8,360 bases of DNA from Nitrospira sp. (GTDB lineage: Bacteria > Nitrospirota > Nitrospiria > Nitrospirales > Nitrospiraceae), in NCBI GenBank assembly GCA_012032965.1, contig JAAUPT010000055.1, positions 1 through 8,360 on the forward strand, given 5' to 3'. The translations under genes and the position numbers were made by a program. Positions 1 to 6,462 of the stretch are shown piece by piece. Numbering within the stretch: position 1 is the stretch's first letter; each line of letters starts with the position of its first letter. A model generated the notes under the pieces. That model was not told the DNA's origin. It saw nothing but the letters and a program-made list of their open reading frames with translations, and searched no databases.

Positions 1-1931
1 AGCCAAAAACGCTATCCTATTCCCGATGAGTTCCAGAAGCGCCCATATCACGGAACCACGGTATCGCGATCTGTACCGACGTTCGATCGATGATCCCGAA
101 GGCTTTTGGACCGAGCAGGCAGATCGGTTTGTGAGCTGGTCTGCACGCTGGAACAAGGTGCTCGATTGGGATTTCTCAAAAGGGCATGTCCGTTGGTTTG
201 AAGGGGGGCGGCTGAACGCCTGTTTCAATTGTGTCGACCGTCATCTGGCGACGCGTGGTGCGCAGACGGCGATTATGTGGGAGGGAAATGAGCCAGGCGA
301 GTGTCGCACGATCACGTATCGCGAGTTGCATGAACAGGTCTGCCGACTGGCGAACGTGTTCAAGGAACGCGGCATCGGCAAGGGAGACAGGGTGTGCATT
401 TACATGCCGATGGTTCCGGAAGCCGTCTTTGCCATGCTTGCCTGCACCCGTATCGGCGCGATCCATTCCGTCGTGTTTGCCGGGTTTTCCGCCGAGGCTT
501 TCAAACATCGCGTCCAAGACTGTCATTCCCGTCTGGTGGTCACGGTCGACGGCTATCGGCACGGAAACAAGGCGATCGACCACAAGCAGAAAACGGATCA
601 GGCATTGAGCGAATGCCCGGGCGTCAAGACAGTTCTGGTCGTCAAACGTCTCGGTGTAGAGATTCCATGGGACCGTTCGCGGGATGTCTGGTACCACGAA
701 GCCATGGCCGGCAGGTCGTCCGAATGTTCGGTGGTGGAGATGGACGCGGAAGATCCGCTGTTTATCCTGTATACCTCCGGTTCCACCGGGAAACCGAAGG
801 GCGTTGTGCATACGACGGGCGGCTATTTGTTGTTCGCTGCGATCTCTCATCGGTATGCTTTCGATTACCAAGAGGGCGAGGTCTATTGGTGTACGGCGGA
901 CATCGGCTGGGTGACAGGCCATACCTATAGCGTGTATGGCCCGCTGGCCAACGGGGCGATCACGCTGCTGTTCGAAGGCGTGCCCAACTATCCCGATCAC
1001 TCTCGTTTGTGGCAGTTGGTAGACAAGCATCAGGTCAATATTTTCTATACCGCGCCCACCGCGATACGTTCTCTGATGGCGCAAGGCGATGAACCGGTGA
1101 AGAAGACCAGCCGTCGGAGCCTGCGTATGCTGGGTAGCGTCGGGGAGCCTATCGATCCCAAGTCATGGGAATGGTTCCATCGCGTCGTCGGTGAGGAACG
1201 CTGTCCCATTGCCGATACCTGGTGGCAGACAGAAACGGGTGGGTTGCTCTTGACTCCATTGCCCCGGCGCGATGGAGTTGAAGCCTGGGTCCGTCGCGAA
1301 GCCGTTTTTCGGCGTGGTCCCCGCTATCGTGGATGAGAAAGGAAACATCCTCGCAGGAGCAGGCGAGGGCCGGTTGGTGATCACAAGACCCTGGCCTGCG
1401 CTGGCTCGCACGATTTATGGAAGCCATGATCGATACCTCAAAACCTATTTCAGCCGATTTCCCGGTCTCTATGACACTGAAGACGGTGCAAGACGCGATG
1501 CCGATGGATATTATTGGATCACCGGGAGAATCGACGATGTCTTAAATGTGTCTGGTCACCGTATGGGGACGGCCGAGTTGGAGAGTGCGCTGGCCAAGCA
1601 TCCGGATGTGGCTGAAGCCTCCGTCGTCGGGTTTCCACACGAAATCAAGGGCCAGGGAATCTACGCCTATGTGGCGCCGAAGAAAGGCGTCGAGCCATCG
1701 GAAACATTGCGCGCCGCACTTTTTGAACAGGTGCGGCAGGAAATCGGGCCGATTGCCAAACCCGACTACATCCAATGGGCCGAGGGTCTCCCCAAGACAC
1801 GCTCGGGGAAAATCATGCGCCGTATCCTGCGCAAGATTGCCGCGAACGAACTGGGCGACCTTGGAGATACCTCGACACTCGCCGATCCCTCGGTGGTAGA
1901 ATCACTGATCGCCAACCGCATAAATATATAG
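1..1931 (+). CDS. acs: Acetyl-CoA synthetase (AMP-forming acetate-CoA ligase), 5' partial, reading frame broken twice
   Basis: This enzyme activates acetate with ATP to acetyl-AMP and transfers the acetyl group to CoA in the cytoplasm. The joined product is about 643 residues in the window, close to the usual ~650. Visible motifs are the adenylate-forming P-loop [11 protein letters not shown] (from about 768), WWQTETGG (from about 1219), [18 protein letters not shown] (from about 1509) and the C-terminal [11 protein letters not shown]. The catalytic lysine of that last motif is at 1809-1811; in this family it is the site of reversible acetylation. Bases 13-42 read [10 protein letters not shown], the Acs N-terminal motif, in frame 1, but the protein continues in frame 2 from about 41-44. 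It then moves to frame 3 at the CCCC run 1262-1265 (LTPLP, then GAMELKPGS). The ATG at 26 lies in the wrong frame for the N-terminus and has no Shine-Dalgarno, so the true start is upstream of the window. Identity is secure. Whether the gene is really broken or misread is open. Confidence 0.93.
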
Positions 1932-1980
1932 AGCTGGATGACATGGGGATCTCTGTCTCCTGACTAGACGGCTCTAGCGA

Positions 1981-1986
1981 AGGGAG
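1981..1986 (+). promoter_or_regulatory. Ribosome binding site of the DUF3365 gene
   Basis: A purine-rich AGGGAGG-like stretch lies about six bases before the ATG at 1993. It is a strong Shine-Dalgarno match and fixes this start, which also gives a complete signal peptide. Confidence 0.7.
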
Positions 1987-1992
1987 GATGCT

Positions 1993-2574
1993 ATGTCATG
2001 GAGAAAGACGCTTACCTCAGGGTTGGGGGTCATGCTATTCCTACTCGTGGGTTGGGGAACCGGATTGGCCGGCAAGGAATCGGCCTTGGTTCCCGCAGAA
2101 ACCGTGGTGGATTACATTCATGCCGTATTGACGTCCGACCGGACGTTTTACACTGTGCATGTGGTCGAGGGGATGCAACGGCGTGGAGTGATCGAATCCT
2201 CCGAACACTGGCGCTCGGAAAAGGCATTGCCGCTGCCCGCTCAATTCTTTCAGGAGTCCTCGCGGCTAGCTGCGCTCACAGGAGTCAAGGTCCAATACCG
2301 GCTGATCAGCCTTCACCCGATCAATAAACTGAGCGGACCCACGAATGAGTTCGAGAAAAAGGCGTTGGAAGCCATCATGGCGGACCCCGATCGTCCCTAT
2401 AGGGGGTTTGTCACGGAGGGAGGCGAGAGGCGGTTTCAAGCCTTGTACGCGGACAATGCGGTGTCGCCCGTCTGCGTCACCTGTCATAATGCGCACCCAC
2501 AGAGTCCGAAGCGGGATTACAAGCTCGACGATGTGCTGGGCGCGGTCTCGATTTCCATTCCAGTTCCCAGATAA
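1993..2574 (+). CDS. Exported DUF3365 (Tll0287-like) haem protein with one CxxCH motif
   Basis: The protein has 193 residues. It begins with a basic stretch and a hydrophobic core (residues about 6-26, MSWRK then GLGVMLFLLVGW) followed by small residues, a signal peptide for export with likely cleavage near 27. The rest matches the DUF3365/Tll0287-like domain: a helical N-terminal half, the conserved stretch around QYRLISLHPINKLSGP (101-116), and a C-terminal CVTCH at 161-165, the covalent c-type haem site, followed by NAHPQSPK. In the family this domain is a haem-binding, PAS-like fold thought to act in redox or ligand sensing. No kinase or other output domain is attached, so a stand-alone periplasmic haem protein is the best description. 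It lies 61 bp after acs on the same strand with its own good ribosome site, so it may be cotranscribed, but no functional link to Acs is known. The family call is firm; the role is not. Confidence 0.85.
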   Translation: MSWRKTLTSGLGVMLFLLVGWGTGLAGKESALVPAETVVDYIHAVLTSDRTFYTVHVVEGMQRRGVIESSEHWRSEKALPLPAQFFQESSRLAALTGVKVQYRLISLHPINKLSGPTNEFEKKALEAIMADPDRPYRGFVTEGGERRFQALYADNAVSPVCVTCHNAHPQSPKRDYKLDDVLGAVSISIPVPR

Positions 2575-2613
2575 TCGGGCTGGCGTCTGAGCAATCAGAA
2601 CTACGTCGATCTT

Positions 2614-4344
2614 CTATTCTTGGGCGGACGCACGAATGGCGCGCACGCGCTCGATGATCGCTTCGGCTTCCGTCCCACGGTTCAATGAGCGGAGTGCTTC
2701 GGCGAGGCCTTGCTGCGACCAGAGGTTTTGGGGGAAACGCTTTAGATCTTCGCGAAACACCCGCTCGGCCTCATCAGGGCGTCCCGCCTTGAGGAGCAAC
2801 GGTCCGAGTTCCTGTCTTACCGGTACCGTCCATTCAGGCGGTTCACCATACACAAGCGCGTCTTCACGACGCGCGGCTTCCTGTAGACGATCGATGGCGC
2901 GGGTGAGATCGCCCTTGGCTGCGGCGATGTGGCCCGCAAGCACCCCGCCGGCAATTCCGAGCACGGCGCCGGATGTGTTGAATTCAAGCTGCAGCGACTT
3001 CACCTGAGGATCACGAGCTATGGCGTGCAACTGTGCTAGTGCTGCGTCGGCTGCCTTGAGGTGGCCGCGTGTTGCCAGCGCTCGGCCGTGCGCATACAAC
3101 CATATCGCACGGGCGTGTGGCAAATCCTCCGCGGGCGCATCTGCGCCCAGCAGGTCATCCCAGCGGCCGAACCGCACGCGCATCTGCAGATTGCGCGTGC
3201 GGTGATGCTGTAGAAATGTCATCCCTTGTTCGCGCAGCAGGTCCTTCGGCGCTAAAGACGCGATCTTGTCGGCAGCGGAGATGGCCTGCTTCTCTCGGCC
3301 GATCATGCTTGCGGCGAATGCCAGGAAGTCATAATTGTGTGGGTAGTATCCCAGCACATAGATGCCGGTCACGGGACTGTGGTCGTGAATGTAGGTCTCA
3401 TCGGCATGTACTGCATGTTCGTTGGCCTTGATGGCATCCTCGTACCGGCCGACCCGAATATAGATATGGCCCGGCATGTGAACGAGGTGCCCCGCGCCAG
3501 GCATCAGGCCTGCGAGCCGCTCAGCGGCCTCGATCGCGCGTTCTGGTTGGACCGCCTCCACCGCATGGATGTAAAAGTGGTTGGCACCCGGATGATTCGG
3601 CGCCGCGGCCAAGATCTGTTCGAGATGTGATAAGAGCTTGGTCGTATTTGGTTTTGGCTTGCCGTCACTGGTCCAGTAGTCCCATGGGCTCAAGTCCATC
3701 AGCGATTCCGCATACAGCGTCTTGACTTCCAGGTCATCCGGGAAGCGCTGGACCACATCGGCCATCGTGCGCGCATAGGCGGCATCCAATTCGGCACGAT
3801 CGATCGGCGGCTCGGCTTCGTAACGCGTCGCGAGAGCTTGGATCAAGGCTCGTTCATGCGCGCTCGCCTTCTTCTCGTGCTTGAGCGCCTGTTGAAGCGC
3901 GGCATAGGCGAGACGGCCGCTTGCGGTATCCATCGGCGCATTGATATTGGGGCCATAGGCGAGCGCGATACCCCAGTAGCACATCGCGCAGTCCGGATCG
4001 AGCCGCACCCCTTCCTGAAAAGACCGGATTGCTTCCCCGTGGTTAAACGCGTAGTGCATCCGCAATCCCTGATCGAAGTACCGCTGCGCGAGCGGCACGC
4101 TCATCGTGACTTGGTAATGAAGTGCGCCCAGGTTCTGGTAGAGTGGCGGATGGGCTGCGTCGGTTGCCTGAGCCTGAGAGCCCGGGTGCTCCTGCGCGGC
4201 CTGCACCGCCGCGAGCCCAAACAGGAGAGTAGCGGCCACCGTGGTCAAATTCCATGTGAGCGTCCGATAGCCTATGACCAAAGCGTTGTGGTCAACTGGC
4301 AACTCGGTGCGGTCATCATGCTTCATGGTAGTATCTCTGCTCAT
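2614..4344 (-). CDS. Exported or anchored tetratricopeptide-repeat protein, His-rich, function unknown
   Basis: The protein has 576 residues. A single hydrophobic segment (about 34-50, ending LAAVQAA) follows an unusually long polar N-terminus, so it is either a long signal peptide with a VQA cleavage site or a membrane anchor. The rest is an alpha-helical TPR solenoid. Repeat-like units are visible near 85-118, 285-318, 340-368, 508-541 and 542-572, with typical small-residue and xDP/xxP ends. A CAMC pair sits at 119-122 and histidines are dense from 251 to 336, including HPGANHFYIH and GHLVHMPGHIYIRVGRY. That pattern recurs in an uncharacterised family of bacterial TPR proteins. The start at 4344 is supported by a strong GGAGGGAG ribosome site; a second in-frame ATG at 4326 is less well placed. 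The start codon overlaps the stop of the upstream M50 protease gene (ATGA), implying translational coupling and a shared job. TPRs usually mediate protein contacts; the partner or substrate is unknown. Confidence 0.82.
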   Translation of the reverse strand: MSRDTTMKHDDRTELPVDHNALVIGYRTLTWNLTTVAATLLFGLAAVQAAQEHPGSQAQATDAAHPPLYQNLGALHYQVTMSVPLAQRYFDQGLRMHYAFNHGEAIRSFQEGVRLDPDCAMCYWGIALAYGPNINAPMDTASGRLAYAALQQALKHEKKASAHERALIQALATRYEAEPPIDRAELDAAYARTMADVVQRFPDDLEVKTLYAESLMDLSPWDYWTSDGKPKPNTTKLLSHLEQILAAAPNHPGANHFYIHAVEAVQPERAIEAAERLAGLMPGAGHLVHMPGHIYIRVGRYEDAIKANEHAVHADETYIHDHSPVTGIYVLGYYPHNYDFLAFAASMIGREKQAISAADKIASLAPKDLLREQGMTFLQHHRTRNLQMRVRFGRWDDLLGADAPAEDLPHARAIWLYAHGRALATRGHLKAADAALAQLHAIARDPQVKSLQLEFNTSGAVLGIAGGVLAGHIAAAKGDLTRAIDRLQEAARREDALVYGEPPEWTVPVRQELGPLLLKAGRPDEAERVFREDLKRFPQNLWSQQGLAEALRSLNRGTEAEAIIERVRAIRASAQE

Positions 4345-5474
4345 GCGACTCCCTCCAGATCCAATTTCAAGGCGAGCAATTTCAGCAGGTCCTTGAGCGT
4401 CACGATACCGGCAAGACGATCCCCGTCCATTACTATGAGCTGGCTATTGCCGGTTCGGTTCATAATTGCGAGAGCAGCCAGCGCGCCGGTCTCGATGTCG
4501 ACGGTGTTGTCCTTCGAGCAGGGCAGGGCGACATCACGCACGAGGAGTCGATTCCACTGGTCGCGCGGGATTTCTGAGATTTGCTTCGAGCTAATGCAGC
4601 CGACCAGACGAGAATCGTCGACAACCGGATACATGGTGTGGAGGGATCGATAGAAATGTTCCTCGACCAACTTATCCACGGAAAGAGCCGGTGAGACGGA
4701 AGCCGGGTTCGGCGTCATGAATCGCTGGATTGGCTCGCTTCCCAGCATCGTCCGGGCAACCACCTGGTAGTATGAGGCCTTGGCCGTTCCCCGCAGGAAC
4801 AAGCCGACAATGAACCACCAGACCCCCACTATAAAGTTGCCGGAGAAGGCCTGAGCGACTCCCGACAACATCAGAATAAAACCTAGAATCGATCCAGCCA
4901 TCGACGCCCAGCGAGTGGCACGACGGAAATCTTTTGTCCATTGCCACAAACCGGCTCGCAGAGCGCGCCCACCGTCAAGCGGAAAGGCTGGGATCAGATT
5001 GAATCCGCCCAGGAGGCCGTTGCCGAATGCCAGACACCTGAGAACTCCCAGAGCGGGAAGGGGAAGCTGTATCTGATACCCGACTTCGAATGCCAGATAG
5101 AATGCAGCGCCCAGAGCGAAGCTGGAGATGGGGCCGGCAATCGCCATGAGAAATTCCGCTTTAGGACTGGGCGGTTCTTTCTCCATCTGCGCCACGCCAC
5201 CAAAGACGAGCAAGGTGATCGTGCTGATCGGAAGCCCATAGTGCCGTGCGACCAGAGAGTGGGCGAACTCGTGGAAAACGAGCGACCCCAATAGGCCCAT
5301 CGTTGCGACGGTGCCCATCCACCAATAGGCAGAATCGGAAAGGCCGAGATAATACTCAGGGAAGTACCAACGCGCCAGCGACCAGGTGGCCAACACGACA
5401 AGGAAGACCCAACTCAGATTGAGCCGGACCTTGAACCCTAAGATGTCAAACAGCGTTACGTATCTGCTGCGCAT
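4341..5474 (-). CDS. M50-family (site-2-protease type) membrane zinc metalloprotease with two CBS domains
   Basis: With the start at 5474 the product has 377 residues. The N-terminal half is an integral-membrane peptidase: hydrophobic segments near 18-34, 50-66, 106-130, 140-163, 190-208 and 212-228. The zinc site HEFAH is at 68-72 (H68, E69, H72) and the third-ligand motif NLIPAFPLDGGR at 159-170 supplies D167. These are the hallmarks of SpoIVFB-like M50 proteases, which cut substrates within or near the membrane. The C-terminal part holds two CBS domains (about 253-305 and 313-370; MTPNPASVSP opens the first), which in this family bind adenine nucleotides or sense energy state. All catalytic residues are present. 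An upstream in-frame ATG at 5540 would add 22 residues, but it has no ribosome site and the extension is not typical. The ATG at 5474, preceded by GAGAGA, places the usual family N-terminus (VTLFDILGFKVRL). The gene precedes and overlaps the TPR gene, so that TPR protein is a candidate partner. The substrate is unknown. Confidence 0.9.
   Translation of the reverse strand: MRSRYVTLFDILGFKVRLNLSWVFLVVLATWSLARWYFPEYYLGLSDSAYWWMGTVATMGLLGSLVFHEFAHSLVARHYGLPISTITLLVFGGVAQMEKEPPSPKAEFLMAIAGPISSFALGAAFYLAFEVGYQIQLPLPALGVLRCLAFGNGLLGGFNLIPAFPLDGGRALRAGLWQWTKDFRRATRWASMAGSILGFILMLSGVAQAFSGNFIVGVWWFIVGLFLRGTAKASYYQVVARTMLGSEPIQRFMTPNPASVSPALSVDKLVEEHFYRSLHTMYPVVDDSRLVGCISSKQISEIPRDQWNRLLVRDVALPCSKDNTVDIETGALAALAIMNRTGNSQLIVMDGDRLAGIVTLKDLLKLLALKLDLEGVA
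4349..4356 (-). promoter_or_regulatory. Ribosome binding site of the TPR gene, inside the end of the M50 gene
   Basis: On the minus strand GGAGGGAG lies four bases before the ATG at 4344, within the last codons of the upstream protease gene. It selects the ATGA-overlapping start over the internal ATG at 4326. Confidence 0.65.
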
Positions 5475-5565
5475 CACCGTCTCTCTATCATCGTGCCTTC
5501 TGGAAAGCCACAACAATTCACAGGCACAAGTGGCAACCATGACGCGATGGCTGATGTCGAATGGA

Positions 5566-5581
5566 AATGTTGACCAACATT
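5566..5581. repeat. Perfect 7-bp inverted repeat, candidate operator
   Basis: AATGTTG and CAACATT are separated by two bases (AC). The dyad lies about 92 bp upstream of the protease start and about 160 bp upstream of the sigma-54 promoter. It could bind a dimeric regulator of either unit; at this distance from the promoter an enhancer-binding protein is also possible. A chance match cannot be excluded. Confidence 0.4.
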
Positions 5582-5742
5582 AGTTTCGGTGTCCGCGTCT
5601 GTAGCATCTTGCAACAGAGCCCGTGATCGGTCTGGGGTCTTTTGCCTGATGGGTACAGCGATGATTTCTCTCAACCGCCTCTCTTTTAAACGACTTGTAA
5701 GCGACGTGAGCCACACCCTGCTCGTATCTGTTTCGGCGCACA

Positions 5743-5758
5743 TGGCACGATGATTGCG
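5743..5758 (+). promoter_or_regulatory. Sigma-54 (RpoN) -24/-12 promoter driving the por genes
   Basis: The sequence TGGCACGATGATTGCG matches the sigma-54 consensus TGGCACG-N4-TTGC at every defined position. The invariant GG (5744-5745) and GC (5756-5757) are separated by exactly ten bases, as the family requires. It faces porG. Transcription should start near 5769, giving a leader of about 90 bases before the ATG at 5860. Sigma-54 promoters need an ATP-using enhancer-binding activator, so por expression would be activator-dependent. Confidence 0.72.
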
Positions 5759-5859
5759 CACACATGTGAGAGACGCAGGCGCACGCCTAATCTCTTGAGC
5801 AAGTACAGACATGTATCATCATACCAAGAGATCGATGGTTTGAGGATGTACCTATAGTC

Positions 5860-6462
5860 ATGTTGACGGTTCGCATTCATGGTCGAGGTGGGCAAGGGGT
5901 GGTGACGGCCGCGGAACTGCTTTCGACGGCTGCGTTCGCAGATGGCAAGCATGCGCTCGCGTTCCCCAGTTTCGGATCGGAGCGGATGGGGGCGCCGGTG
6001 ATGGCCTTCTGTCGCATCGATACACAGCCGATTCGTACCCGCGAAGCCGTGACACATCCTGATGTGCTGATCGTGCAGGATCCGACCCTGCTCCACCAGG
6101 TTGAACTCTTCGCAGGCTTGTCACCGGACGGTTACGTCCTCATCAATTCGACTTTCTCGTTGGACGAATTAGGGATCGGAGAATTTCTGAGATCGATTCC
6201 GAGCGATCATGTGTGTGTCATACCGGCCTCGGACATCGGGGTGAAGCATATGAAACGCCCGATCGCGAATACGCCGTTGCTGGGCGCCTTTGCTGCGATG
6301 ACGGGAGTCATTGCGCTGGTATCGGTCCAGTCGGCGATGCGCCAGAAGTTTACGGGATCTTTGGGCGAGGCGAATGCGGCCGCCGCAAAAGACGGATACG
6401 ACTATGTTCTCACATGTGCGGTGGATGAAAGGGGCGACAAACACCATGCGCGCGCAAATTGA
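5860..6462 (+). CDS. porG: Pyruvate/2-oxoacid:ferredoxin oxidoreductase, gamma subunit
   Basis: The product has 200 residues and covers a full gamma-subunit domain. The family signature HGRGGQGVVTAAELL is at 7-21, and FPSFGSERMGAPVMAFCRI (about 36-54) is the typical second conserved block. In the POR family the gamma subunit contributes to CoA binding in the complex that interconverts pyruvate (or another 2-oxoacid) plus CoA with acyl-CoA, CO2 and reduced ferredoxin. The ATG at 5860 gives the usual family N-terminus (MLTVRIHGRGG). The nearest ribosome-site-like sequence, GAGG at 5842-5845, is rather far away, so initiation may be weak or use the leader structure. It is the first gene after the sigma-54 promoter, and its end overlaps the start of porA by 17 bases. 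Pyruvate is the preferred substrate call because of the partner subunits, but the related five-subunit 2-oxoglutarate enzymes are hard to separate by eye. Confidence 0.88.
   Translation: MLTVRIHGRGGQGVVTAAELLSTAAFADGKHALAFPSFGSERMGAPVMAFCRIDTQPIRTREAVTHPDVLIVQDPTLLHQVELFAGLSPDGYVLINSTFSLDELGIGEFLRSIPSDHVCVIPASDIGVKHMKRPIANTPLLGAFAAMTGVIALVSVQSAMRQKFTGSLGEANAAAAKDGYDYVLTCAVDERGDKHHARAN

Larger units (their letters stand above)
5475..5859 (+). other. Divergent intergenic regulatory region between the M50 protease and porG
   Basis: These 385 bases separate two divergent transcription units. No convincing gene is seen; the short open frames here lack ribosome sites and family features. The region holds a sigma-54 promoter facing porG (5743-5758), a 7+7 bp palindrome (5566-5581) closer to the protease gene, and several small dyads in the predicted por leader, for example AGGCG-CA-CGCCT at 5777-5788 and CACATGTG at 5761-5768. 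No clear sigma-70 promoter for the protease gene was identified by eye. Confidence 0.6.

Noticed and set aside
176..1084. Long minus-strand open frame (302 codons) opposite acs
   Set aside because: It is an antisense shadow of a well-conserved coding sequence. The translation has no family features.
1929..1976. TAGAGC ... GCTCTA inverted arms after the acs stop
   Set aside because: A six-base stem with a 36-base loop and no T-run is weak evidence for a terminator and likely by chance.
2586..2599. Hairpin TCTGA-GCAA-TCAGA between the convergent DUF3365 and TPR genes
   Set aside because: The stem is only five base pairs, has little GC and is not followed by a T-run on either strand, so it is not a convincing terminator.
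3838..4653. Plus-strand open frame (271 codons) across the TPR/M50 junction
   Set aside because: It lies antisense to two genes with clear motifs and has a low-complexity Arg/Ser-rich translation with no recognisable domain.
5475..5540. Longer M50 protease starting at 5540
   Set aside because: The added residues lack family similarity and the ATG has no ribosome site; the start at 5474 fits better.
5474..5812. Minus-strand open frame in the divergent intergenic region
   Set aside because: It spans the sigma-54 promoter and the palindrome, has no good ribosome site and resembles no known protein. The region is better read as regulatory.
6311..6445. Longer porA starting at 6311
   Set aside because: The extra 45 residues overlap porG, are Arg-rich shadow sequence and do not match the alpha-subunit N-terminus, which begins at 6446.
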